From Gammaproteobacteria bacterium (lineage in GTDB: Bacteria; Pseudomonadota; Gammaproteobacteria; Burkholderiales; Nitrosomonadaceae): 64,000 bases of DNA. The stretch is taken from positions 930,001-994,000 of the forward strand of contig CP054179.1 in assembly GCA_015709615.1 (NCBI GenBank), given 5' to 3'. Below, in pieces: positions 34,864-43,440 of the stretch. Each line of letters opens with the position of its first letter. Position 1 is the first letter of the stretch. The notes under the pieces were generated by a model. That model was not told the origin of the DNA, ran no database searches, and was given only the letters and a program-made list of their open reading frames with translations. The position numbers and the translations under genes are program-made.

Positions 34864-36048
34864 ATGCAGAACATGATTTTGCTTTATTCGAAGGACGCCA
34901 TGAGCATAGAAAATTTTCCACGCTATGGCAATCGTTATTGGAAAACCCCCAATTTTGATGAAATGGCTGAAAAAGGGACCGAATTCCTCCGCCATTATAC
35001 GGCAGCCATCTCTACCTCTATGGCATTTAGCGCAATGCTGACCGGCAAAAATCCCCATGAATTTACGGATCGTAAGTTTTACACGAACGTGCAGCCCACG
35101 CAGTTCGAAACAATTTTCAGCCGTCTGCAGGCTGAGGGTTATGATTGCCATATTCTCTGGTCGCCGGATTATATGATTGGCGCATGGCCATATGTGCGCT
35201 GCTTTGGCGACGAGAGCAGAACTCGTATTCATGTACTGGAGATGCAACAAACATGCGCCATTCAGCGCCCGCACGATTTTACGTTGGAGCGTGACGACGC
35301 TCTGATGAAAAAGACGAAACAGTTGATCTACGATGAATTAAACAGCATTCAACCTGCCTCGAAACAGTTTATCTGGATGCATTTGCCGCATGTGTTGCGC
35401 GGTCGGTGCAGCTACGGTGACGACATAGATGTCTTCGATGAGATTCTCGGATTTGTACGAAGGAAATACGGTGATGAATCTATTTACATCACAGCGGATC
35501 ACGGCCATATGAACCTACACAAGAACATTATGGCCTACGGCTTCCATGTATACGATTTAGCATGTCGTGTGCCACTGATCTCGCCTCGGGTCAATGGATT
35601 AAAAAAGGTGGAGAGGATTACCTCTCACACTGATCTGATGGATATTATTCTGAATGGAAGAATCCCGGAACATGATTATGTGCTGACAGATTCTCAGTAT
35701 TATTGCCAGCCAGACCGAAAGCTAGCCGTCATCGGGCAGCGCTATAAATACATTTATAATAAGCGTAATCGTAGCGAAGAGCTTTACGATCTGGAGTGGG
35801 ATCCGCAGGAACGTTATAATCTGCTGGAACGTGACAGGTATGATGATGACAGAGGCGGATTGAAGCGCATTACGGAATTGTATTTCTATCCATACCGCTC
35901 CGAAGCAATGAAAGCTCTGAAAGGGTTACGTGCAAAAAAGGAAGAAATATGGCGCAACGGCACCTGGAGTGAAGAAGCGTACGGTAGTGCACGCAACACG
36001 GTACGACATATTATTGCAAAAATGCGGACGGAGCTGAACAAATGTTAA
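34864..36048 (+). CDS. Sulfatase-like (alkaline phosphatase superfamily) protein
   Basis: 394 residues. TPNFDEMAEKGTEFLRHYTAAISTSMAFSAMLTGKNP aligns with the sulfatase core, and YITADHGHMNLHK carries the metal-binding Asp-His. The formylglycine site C-x-P-x-R is absent; Ser or Thr (ISTSMAFS) stands there, as in phosphoglycerol or phosphoethanolamine transferases. The C-terminal YKYIYNKRNRSEELYDLEWDPQERYNL is the usual sulfatase tail. It has no membrane segments, unlike LtaS or EptA. It lies 16 bp before a CDP-glycerol synthase gene, suggesting a role with phosphoglycerol on the polysaccharide. The start is uncertain; ATG at 34873 is an alternative. Confidence 0.75.
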   Translation: MQNMILLYSKDAMSIENFPRYGNRYWKTPNFDEMAEKGTEFLRHYTAAISTSMAFSAMLTGKNPHEFTDRKFYTNVQPTQFETIFSRLQAEGYDCHILWSPDYMIGAWPYVRCFGDESRTRIHVLEMQQTCAIQRPHDFTLERDDALMKKTKQLIYDELNSIQPASKQFIWMHLPHVLRGRCSYGDDIDVFDEILGFVRRKYGDESIYITADHGHMNLHKNIMAYGFHVYDLACRVPLISPRVNGLKKVERITSHTDLMDIILNGRIPEHDYVLTDSQYYCQPDRKLAVIGQRYKYIYNKRNRSEELYDLEWDPQERYNLLERDRYDDDRGGLKRITELYFYPYRSEAMKALKGLRAKKEEIWRNGTWSEEAYGSARNTVRHIIAKMRTELNKC

Positions 36049-36064
36049 GGGGATTACGGAAATT

Positions 36065-36457
36065 ATGAAACGAGTGATTACATACGGAACGTTTGATCTT
36101 CTACATTACGGGCACATCAATCTGCTGCGCCGAGTAAAGGCTATAGGTGATTATCTGATCGTTGGCTTGTCCACTGACGAATTCAACTGGAATGAAAAGC
36201 ATAAAAAGTGCTACTTCGATTACGAAAAACGTAAACAGTTGCTCGAAGCTGTCCGCTATGTGGATCTAGTTATTCGGGAGGAAAGCTGGGATCAGAAGCG
36301 CAGCGACGTACATAAATACCATGCCGATGTGTTCGCGATCGGTGATGACTGGAAAGGAAAATTTGACTTTCTGAAAGAAGAAGGCTGCGAGGTAGTTTAC
36401 TTGCCTCGCACGCCGGAAATTTCTACTACACAGATTAAGAAGGATTTAAATCGATAA
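36065..36457 (+). CDS. tagD: Glycerol-3-phosphate cytidylyltransferase
   Basis: 130 residues, the usual TagD length. It makes CDP-glycerol from CTP and glycerol-3-phosphate. The nucleotidyltransferase signature YGTFDLLHYGHINLLRRVKAIGDYLIVGLSTDEFN contains HYGH, and RTPEISTTQIKK is the second motif. CDP-glycerol is the donor for glycerophosphate substituents in teichoic acids and in some Gram-negative capsules. Directly downstream of the sulfatase-like gene, probably one operon. SD AAGGGGAT precedes it. Confidence 0.88.
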   Translation: MKRVITYGTFDLLHYGHINLLRRVKAIGDYLIVGLSTDEFNWNEKHKKCYFDYEKRKQLLEAVRYVDLVIREESWDQKRSDVHKYHADVFAIGDDWKGKFDFLKEEGCEVVYLPRTPEISTTQIKKDLNR

Positions 36458-36487
36458 TTTGGCAGCAATGACTTACACATAATCTAA

Positions 36488-36979
36488 GAGCTTGTTCACA
36501 AAGTCTTTTGAATAGCGGCACACCAAGAATACCAAGTGAAGGGACTGTAAGCTGGTGTTGAGCAACCACTCGCATTTCTTCCACAGCCACCGGTTCTTCT
36601 CCAATCAGGCAAAGCTGCGCTCCTCGGCCATCCAACGTTTGGATATCACTTTAAACGTGTTCAGTTCACTGCGCTTACCGTAACCGCACACGCCCTGCGC
36701 GAAGGGTTGAGCCAACCTTCATGCGGCTCGCTCCAGATCATAAAGTAAGAGTGCGCAGTGCGCCACTTGGAAAACTCCTCGGGCAGCATGTGCCACTGGC
36801 AACCGCTCCCGAGCAGGTAAAGCACCCCGCAAAGTTCTATGCGCCTGAGGACAGGTTCTCTTGCGCGCGTTTTCCAGCAACGACTTGATGATCTCGAATT
36901 GCTCGCGACTGATATCGCTCGGGTAACTTTTTCTCATCTTCAGAATTTCTCATATCCGACTGGGAATTTGAACAGGTTC
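36488..36979 (-). mobile_element. IS5-family (IS1031-like) element, internally deleted
   Basis: Ends GAGCTTGTTCA (36488) and, inverted, GAACCTGTTCA (to 36979) are flanked on both sides by TAA (36485-36487 and 36980-36982), fitting the TNA target of the IS1031 group. Only about 490 bp remain. Confidence 0.75.
36719..36937 (-). pseudogene. IS1031-type transposase N-terminal fragment
   Basis: The frame starts MRKSYPSDISREQFEIIKSLLENARKRTCPQ, the standard N-terminus of this transposase group, then frameshifts. Residues that match continue in other frames (for example WRMLPEEFPKWRTVHSYF-like) without the DDE core. Confidence 0.75.
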
Positions 36980-37094
36980 TAAGAAGACAAATACTTTGGC
37001 TTAAATACCGAAGTAAAAAGGTGCTGATGAGCACACAATATGGCTATCGTGGATTTGTAATTCACCTCGAAATAGCTTTATTCGCTCTGATTTG

Positions 37095-38621
37095 TCACCA
37101 AAAAAAAATCCTACGATTAAATAACCGATTCAGCCTTTCCCGTTCATCCCTGTAGAAAGGTTTGATAAAATAAGATATTAATAAGAAAAGGCCACAAGAG
37201 AAAGTCGCCATAAGAAACAAATCCAGCCAGTTTTGTAGCGAAAATGTGAGTTGATGTGCAAAAGCAAATCCAATCATGGCCGCCACAAGAATCTTAGAGA
37301 ATCCAGTAATATCAAATATATAATTAGTAGTATAAGTTAAAGTAATAATAAGTGTACCACTAGATAAAGCCTGACTCAAAACAATAGAGAGAATGACACT
37401 CCAAAGACCTTGACCTAATTCTAGCAGCAAATAGGCCATTGGCAAAACCAGCACACCCACAGCTGCTCCCCAAGAGCATAGATGGCTTTTCTCGCTAGTT
37501 ACTGCCACAATTTCCAATAACTGGCGCTGACTCAATGGTATTAGTGCCAACAGCAAGCCTGCCAGATAATAATTTGACTCGTTGAATTTGCCTCCACTAA
37601 GTAAGCTTGCCAGCTCGCTCCCGGCTAGCCAAACAAAAATTAATATCGGCATGAGCACGAACATGCTTAACTTACCCAAGAGATTGGCATTACGCGTCAA
37701 TTCCGTCATCCCCCCCTCACCAACAAAAGAAGCCACCAGCTTAGGTCGAATTAAATTCGATAGCAACAAAGCCGGCAAATAATTGGTAATTTGTACATAT
37801 AAGCTGCGTAAAAAGCCAAACAGAGCTGCGACCTCCAAGCCAAGATAATGTTGAATCAGAAAAACAAACACTTGTGGGTTATAGGTCTGAGTGATGAGAT
37901 TGCTGAGATACATGTAACGCGCAATACGCCACATTTCAGACCATTCCGGTGGTTGCCAATCATCTTTTCCTTCCAAGTCGCGATACATTTGCAAGTATTG
38001 AGTTAGTCCATACAATGCCAGTATAGTGCCGAGCACAGATGCCACCAGCTCGGCAAACACAATATGGTATAGATGAACCACCTCTTGAGACACTATGATA
38101 CCAATCAACAGCAGAAAGATTAGATTACGAAAAACCTGGCCAATTTGCGCCTGGCCTTGCAGCATTAAGGGCCCCAGAATGCTTTCTCGAATGTACCGCC
38201 CTAAACCTTCAAAGATCAATAACAGTAGATATAACTTAACTATATCTGTATATTGCGCAAGCACAGACGGCAGTAACCATGGTATTACCACCAATAGCAA
38301 TAATGCACCTGCAATGAGGAATAGGGTAATCCAAGCAACAATTTGCCACACAAAATATCTCAGCATTTTCCCGCTGGCATACAATCGAAATTCCGGCAAG
38401 TAGCGTGCTGAAACCCACGGTAGACCGAATACTGTAATGGCTAGTGTGATTTCCATTCCAGCTATTAATACAACATAAGCTCCGTACTCTTTCGTCGGTA
38501 AAAAACGCACCAATAAAAGGAGGATGCTCAGGCTTAGCAGAGCGGAAATAATCTTACCAATAAGGAAGTGTAGTGTACTTCGCTTAAATGCAAAGCTAGA
38601 ATACGGTGATGAAACACTCAT
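37095..38621 (-). CDS. Polysaccharide flippase (Wzx/MATE-like)
   Basis: 508 residues with about 12-14 hydrophobic segments, starting FAFKRSTLHFLIGKIISALLSLSILLLLVRFLPTKEYGAYVVLIAGMEI, the typical Wzx N-terminus. It would flip lipid-linked oligosaccharide across the cytoplasmic membrane. Partner of the Wzy-like gene immediately upstream (55 bp). No unusual features. Confidence 0.88.
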   Translation of the reverse strand: MSVSSPYSSFAFKRSTLHFLIGKIISALLSLSILLLLVRFLPTKEYGAYVVLIAGMEITLAITVFGLPWVSARYLPEFRLYASGKMLRYFVWQIVAWITLFLIAGALLLLVVIPWLLPSVLAQYTDIVKLYLLLLIFEGLGRYIRESILGPLMLQGQAQIGQVFRNLIFLLLIGIIVSQEVVHLYHIVFAELVASVLGTILALYGLTQYLQMYRDLEGKDDWQPPEWSEMWRIARYMYLSNLITQTYNPQVFVFLIQHYLGLEVAALFGFLRSLYVQITNYLPALLLSNLIRPKLVASFVGEGGMTELTRNANLLGKLSMFVLMPILIFVWLAGSELASLLSGGKFNESNYYLAGLLLALIPLSQRQLLEIVAVTSEKSHLCSWGAAVGVLVLPMAYLLLELGQGLWSVILSIVLSQALSSGTLIITLTYTTNYIFDITGFSKILVAAMIGFAFAHQLTFSLQNWLDLFLMATFSCGLFLLISYFIKPFYRDERERLNRLFNRRIFFW

Positions 38622-38676
38622 GAAAATGATCTATTTTTTGATACCAAGCACTCATTTACCTCTGCCGATAGATTAC

Positions 38677-40152
38677 TCACTTACTATGCACTACCCGATT
38701 AAAATTCACATGCGGTGAGAACTCGTACTTATTTATGTTTCTAATCGGTTTTGCTCCTCTATCCATCACGTAGATGAAGTAGGCTATTACTCCAAAAAAA
38801 CTACCAGAAAGAACAGTTTCAGTATCAATAGTTGATTCGAACATCGCTCGCACAAAAAATGCCACCATTAAAGCGATACTTCCCCCTCGGGTATTTTTAG
38901 ATGCACGTAACGAGTAACGTACAAGAAAAAATAGAAATATCAACAGAGCTATTAGCCCCATAAAACCTGAACGGCTAAAGACCTCAAGAAACAAATTATG
39001 AGCACTTGTCGCTCCACCAAAACCAGCTCGTAACCGAACTTGTTGATTCCAGAAATCTCCACCTTGACCGAATAATGGATTCTCCAAGCCAGCTGCAATC
39101 GCAACTTCCCAGATATCGGTTCGTCCAGTTGCATTTGACAGACCATAAATTGCATTTGCACTTAGGCTATGATTTAGTGTGGTTAAAATTCCCCAGTCAT
39201 AAAACATTACCCAAACTGTAGATACTGCAAGCAAAGTAAAAGAAACAAGGATCAAACCGACTATAATCTCACTGCTATATCTCGACTGATCACGACTTTT
39301 TGCTAATGTACGTCCGATAACAATGATCAGAAGTCCTATGAGTGCAGCTAAAATCGAAGTCTTCGATTGGGTCATAATCAATGCTAATCCGGTGGTAATC
39401 AAAATACCCCTTCTGAACCATACCTTTTTTGATGGCTCAGCTGCCTCGAGTAGAAAAAGAACACATGCAGCTGCTCCAAGTGTATTTGCATGTGATGTAA
39501 CTCCCCAAAGCCGTATGTTAAATCCCGGAATCAACCCATCACCATAGCCAACCTGCAAGGCAAGATTGGGTGTAACAACAGCAGCAACCAAGCTAGATAA
39601 AACAATAAAAACAAGACATTGCTTAACAACCACGACAGGATCGATATTCGACAATCTAGCCCAAAGAAATAATGCAAGATATACAAAAAATGTATAAATT
39701 AAATTTATATGAAAATAATAATGCTTCCCCCAAAAAATTGGAAAAACGTTAACTGCGAAAAGAAATACCAAGAATGCGACAACTATGTCAGCGGGTGGCT
39801 CAAATTGCTTATTTCTAAATCGACAAGCTTCTTTGATCTTATCTCGCAAGAAAAAGAACCAAGTCACACTCAAAGAGAGAGAGCATCCAACTATAATTGC
39901 AAGTAGCACTTTTGCTAGCAAATATCCTTCGATACCCCCCTCAGATATGACAGTTAACCCATCACTTCCTGAAGTCAGAACTCGCCTAGAAAAAACAATA
40001 GTCACTACACTTGCAACTACCATTAAAGACATTAGAAAACTAAATGACCAACCCGACCATCGCACTGCACTCGCCGCAACAACAGCGATTGCAACAACTA
40101 AAAAAATTGCAAATAGAAATGCAGCAAATGAAAATAAAGTAAAAGCTAACAT
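38677..40152 (-). CDS. O-antigen polymerase/ligase family protein (Wzy-like)
   Basis: 491 residues with 11-12 hydrophobic segments. The Wzy_C type motif lies in GLENPLFGQGGDFWNQQVRLRAGFGGATSAHNLFLEVFSRSGFMGLIALLIF, with the conserved His (SAHN). It would polymerise repeat units on the periplasmic face. Same operon as the flippase. Confidence 0.85.
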   Translation of the reverse strand: MLAFTLFSFAAFLFAIFLVVAIAVVAASAVRWSGWSFSFLMSLMVVASVVTIVFSRRVLTSGSDGLTVISEGGIEGYLLAKVLLAIIVGCSLSLSVTWFFFLRDKIKEACRFRNKQFEPPADIVVAFLVFLFAVNVFPIFWGKHYYFHINLIYTFFVYLALFLWARLSNIDPVVVVKQCLVFIVLSSLVAAVVTPNLALQVGYGDGLIPGFNIRLWGVTSHANTLGAAACVLFLLEAAEPSKKVWFRRGILITTGLALIMTQSKTSILAALIGLLIIVIGRTLAKSRDQSRYSSEIIVGLILVSFTLLAVSTVWVMFYDWGILTTLNHSLSANAIYGLSNATGRTDIWEVAIAAGLENPLFGQGGDFWNQQVRLRAGFGGATSAHNLFLEVFSRSGFMGLIALLIFLFFLVRYSLRASKNTRGGSIALMVAFFVRAMFESTIDTETVLSGSFFGVIAYFIYVMDRGAKPIRNINKYEFSPHVNFNRVVHSK

Positions 40153-40850
40153 GTTAATTACACTGTCATGATCAAAGCTAACTACAAAAAATCACTACCG
40201 CTCCACTGTACTATTATCAACCACCATAACCACATCTTACTTGCAATAAATAGCACGGCCATAAGTAGTGAGGTATTTTTTTCTCAGAGTAATGCAAACT
40301 AACAAACCAAGTACAACATTTAATATACTTTACCTTGATTTTGTATATATTTGCCGATCATCTATTTTTCTCCATGCTTACAAACTGTACTTACAAATTA
40401 TCCATCACCCCCAAACTCCCCATCCCAGAGCTTCTTTCTTATTAACCAATGGCGTCGCCCGAGAATTTCTCTTGCAAGTTATGTAGTTAATCCGTACTAC
40501 AAGTTAGCAATTATACTAGGTACCAATCTCTAGAAACTTCATTTGATAGCGTTTTGCCACCTCAAGAAAAGTTCCTTGAGATAGCATCAATCTGCTCATC
40601 AAAAATTACCCATCTATACCTTGCAGAAAATACCAAGTCCGAACATTGTGACTCTGATGAAATGCCTTCATCCATTAGCTCGACGCCAAGAGCGGCGAGC
40701 TATATAACCAGGAATGATTAAACTCAGTCTATAGCAGAAAAATAGAATCTAAAATAAATGACTTTGAACTTATAGTGCTAAGTCAATAGAAGTCAATTGT
40801 GATTTATTACTCTGACCAACTCAAATTCACGGAAAGATGAAATTATAAAT
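40153..40850. other. Gene-free stretch between wzy and epsI
   Basis: About 700 AT-rich bases without a credible gene. It should carry the 3' end of the eps operon and the promoter for wzy/wzx on the minus strand. Two short inverted repeats are visible: CTCAAG-N8-CTTGAG near 40560, and the hairpin at 40678-40700. Confidence 0.5.
40678..40700. repeat. Hairpin downstream of epsI
   Basis: GCTCG-A-CGC pairs with GCG-G-CGAGC around CAAGA, eight base pairs with one mismatch. It lies 150 bp after the epsI stop and lacks a U-run, so a terminator role is uncertain. Confidence 0.4.
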
Positions 40851-41540
40851 TCATATCTCACCAAAAACCCCTGTTAATCTAGCACGACTTCTAATATCAA
40901 TTGCTGACAGCATATCCTGAATAAAGTGAGTTTGCAGTTGGTAGGCCTTTTCCTTATCGGTATCAATAGTAGATACACGAACCAACATGCCATCTGGTAC
41001 GCTTCCAGTCAAACCATATCGCAACTGTTGAAGCTTTTCTTCAATACCAGGCAAAACCGCTTTGTTACCAATTGTCACCCAGTAAGTTATAGGTTCACTA
41101 CGATTTCCTTTCACCGCTATCAAACGCTTAATTGGAAGCGTTCCATATTGCGTAAGTAGTTCATCAGTAAAATTCTTCATAATCTCAAAGCCTTGCGCGT
41201 AATAACATACCTCTGGTTTATGCACTGCTAAATTATCACTTTGATCACCGCCGTAAGCTACAGAAAGCATAATACGCTCACCTCGAGAGTTCACGTAAGT
41301 CCTTGCCAATGTTTGATTGTATATCTTGTCAAGCATAGCCTGAGTTTCAGCATCCACTTGCAGCGGAATAATAGACCTATCGATGCGCCAATCTCCAAAC
41401 TCGATTGGAATCATGATTTCAAGATCAATTTTTTCTTGCTGATCTGCAATCTTTTTGGTTGGAGTTAATGCCTTAGTTAAAGCACCGGACGACACCATCA
41501 ATATGCACAGAAAGATACTGATAATTAGCGACTTTTTCAT
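40851..41540 (-). CDS. epsI: Exosortase B-associated protein EpsI
   Basis: 229 residues. An N-terminal membrane anchor (SLIISIFLCILMVSSGAL) is followed by the EpsI domain with IPIEFGDWRI, RTYVNSRGERIMLSVAYGGDQSDNLAVHKPEVCYYAQGFEI and LIAVKGNRSEPITYWVTIG. EpsI accompanies exosortases and shares a Cys in the PEVCY motif. It acts at the periplasmic face with EpsH. Last gene of epsDEFGHI, 52 bp after epsH. Confidence 0.92.
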   Translation of the reverse strand: MKKSLIISIFLCILMVSSGALTKALTPTKKIADQQEKIDLEIMIPIEFGDWRIDRSIIPLQVDAETQAMLDKIYNQTLARTYVNSRGERIMLSVAYGGDQSDNLAVHKPEVCYYAQGFEIMKNFTDELLTQYGTLPIKRLIAVKGNRSEPITYWVTIGNKAVLPGIEEKLQQLRYGLTGSVPDGMLVRVSTIDTDKEKAYQLQTHFIQDMLSAIDIRSRARLTGVFGEI

Positions 41541-41592
41541 TCTATCTTTTCTCTATTTATTAAACCAACTTATTGAGATTAATACAAAATAA

Positions 41593-42492
41593 TTAACTGT
41601 TACTCATAGCAGAGTGTGAAATCTTAATAGGTTGTGCTTTGATAAAATATTGCAATGCTCCATCAACACCCAGGATAAGCACTAATGCACTAATAAACAG
41701 AACCATACCAGCAAAACCATGTAAAAATCCTTGTCCAGCCGCATCTCCATAGTGATATGTGATCAATGTAAGCACGATAACGCGAATAACGTTAGCAGTA
41801 AAAGAAATTGGTATGATTAAAATAGCTAATGTTACATTGCGTAATACCGAGGTATGATGTACAAGGTTCAAATAAAACAATCCAAGCGCCTCCAATGTCA
41901 GCAACGTTTGAAGACCAGCGCAGGCATCCGCAACTAGAAGCTGATATTGACCTATTTGTAAGATAACGCCATTTCTTGCAATTGGGTAATTTGCCCAAAA
42001 TAAAATATGCTCCGCCGCAAATGAAACGGCCATCTTCATAGGCATAGTAAGTAAGCTAACCACTTGCCCAGGTAATGGAATCATGAATAGCAAAAAGAAT
42101 AGCGGAAACCACATAACCTTCAAAGCTGCGTAACCTCGTTTAATAAGGATAATAGCTGCAAGTATCCATATGAAAGAACCCATTTCAAACACTAATATCT
42201 GTTGCGAACGTCCAATAATATAAAGAATCAGAGCTACAAAAAAAACTATCCATCCAAAAATTGAAACCGATTTTCCTTCACTCTTACTTATCATTTCCGC
42301 CCACTTACGATAAATAAGCCAAAGAGAAAGTAATAGGATAATCGGTCCATGTGCTTGCTCCTCTTGAGACCACATTCCATTGGCAAGATCATAGAAAGTG
42401 GGCACATATAAGATTAACAATCCCAGCAGAACTGGCCACCATTCAGAAATAGTCGACTTTAAACTATGCATTTGATAATCAAGAGTGGACAT
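41593..42492 (-). CDS. epsH: Exosortase B (EpsH), membrane transpeptidase-like
   Basis: 299 residues with about eight membrane segments. The presumed catalytic triad is all present: Cys191 in VADACAGLQTLLTLEALG, Arg237 in FTANVIRVIVL and His258 in GQGFLHGFAGM. WSQEEQAHGPIILLLSLWL near residue 40 is the family's N-terminal motif. Exosortases cut PEP-CTERM tails and may anchor secreted proteins during exopolysaccharide export. Eleven bp after epsG. No PEP-CTERM substrate is visible in this window. Confidence 0.93.
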   Translation of the reverse strand: MSTLDYQMHSLKSTISEWWPVLLGLLILYVPTFYDLANGMWSQEEQAHGPIILLLSLWLIYRKWAEMISKSEGKSVSIFGWIVFFVALILYIIGRSQQILVFEMGSFIWILAAIILIKRGYAALKVMWFPLFFLLFMIPLPGQVVSLLTMPMKMAVSFAAEHILFWANYPIARNGVILQIGQYQLLVADACAGLQTLLTLEALGLFYLNLVHHTSVLRNVTLAILIIPISFTANVIRVIVLTLITYHYGDAAGQGFLHGFAGMVLFISALVLILGVDGALQYFIKAQPIKISHSAMSNS

Positions 42493-42503
42493 AATCTATT
42501 TTT

Positions 42504-43409
42504 CTAAAAGTCAATTAACACAGAACCCACCACTTCGGTACCGCTGTATTTAAGTTGCTCATTAATCTCATTAATATCGCTTAAGCGAGTATTATTCTTA
42601 TGAGCAACTATCAATGCACCATCTGTACGTGCAGCAATAGCGAGCGCGTCAGAACCACTTGAAAAAGCCAAAGTATCATAAAGAATTACATCAAACTGAT
42701 TAGTAAGTTGATCGTTCAGCTCGTCAAATACGTTTCGATTAAGAAGCTCTAAAGGATTTGGCGGAAGTGTTCCTGCCGGCAATACGGAAAGATCAATAAA
42801 TGAATCTATTTTTGCAATTACTTCAGAAACACTCGCGCGGCCAGCCAGTACATCAGATAGACCTTGTCTATTTCTTAAATTAAAAATTTCATGCTGCTGA
42901 GGGCAACGCAAGTTTGCATCAATTAATAATGTACGCTCACCAAGCTGTGAAAACACTACAGCGAGATTTGCGGCAAAAAGACTCACACCATCCACCTGGT
43001 TATAACTGACTATCGCCAGCGCTTTATGACCAGAAGTAAACCAACGCAGCATTAACTGACTCCGTACTGCACGGAAAACTTCTACCTGAGCACCAAAAGG
43101 CTGATAGGCAACAACTAATTCAGGCGAATGATTTCCCTGACCGGGTAACAAATAGGGGTAATCAAATTGTTGCGCAAGAACTAGCTGTATATCAGCTTCA
43201 GTAATTAAACCTAATTTAAGTGCAGCATCACCAAAACGCAAACCACTCTCTTTCTGTAAACGCAGTACACGCTCCGCTTCAACTGGTGTAATTTTCCCCA
43301 TATCCAGAAGAATATGACCAATGCTAAACTTGCGGATTTGCGATGCATTGGTACCGAGAGAGCTGGAATCACTAAGCTTTTTAGTTTCTGAGGAATTCAC
43401 AATACTCAT
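42504..43409 (-). CDS. epsG: EpsG: chain-length regulator kinase-like protein with N-terminal MshEN-like domain and degenerate Walker A
   Basis: 301 residues. Residues 25-90 (IGHILLDMGKITPVEAERVLRLQKESGLRFGDAALKLGLITEADIQLVLAQQF) resemble the MshEN/T2SSE N-terminal domain, a known c-di-GMP binder in MshE. The rest is the BY-kinase fold, with Walker A' TLLIDANLRCPQQHEIF (160-176). The P-loop expected at about 136-144 reads YNQVDGVSL, lacking the G-K-S/T core. The C-terminus (VVGSVLIDF) has no tyrosine cluster. It may therefore be a non-catalytic partner of EpsF. Lies between epsF and epsH, 31 and 11 bp away. Confidence 0.88.
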   Translation of the reverse strand: MSIVNSSETKKLSDSSSLGTNASQIRKFSIGHILLDMGKITPVEAERVLRLQKESGLRFGDAALKLGLITEADIQLVLAQQFDYPYLLPGQGNHSPELVVAYQPFGAQVEVFRAVRSQLMLRWFTSGHKALAIVSYNQVDGVSLFAANLAVVFSQLGERTLLIDANLRCPQQHEIFNLRNRQGLSDVLAGRASVSEVIAKIDSFIDLSVLPAGTLPPNPLELLNRNVFDELNDQLTNQFDVILYDTLAFSSGSDALAIAARTDGALIVAHKNNTRLSDINEINEQLKYSGTEVVGSVLIDF

Positions 43410-43440
43410 TATTTTCTCCCTATCCTAAGCTTAGATAGAC

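Noticed and set aside
40678..40700. Hairpin considered as a terminator of the eps operon
   Set aside because: No U-run follows on the minus strand and it is 150 bp past the stop; kept only as a repeat.
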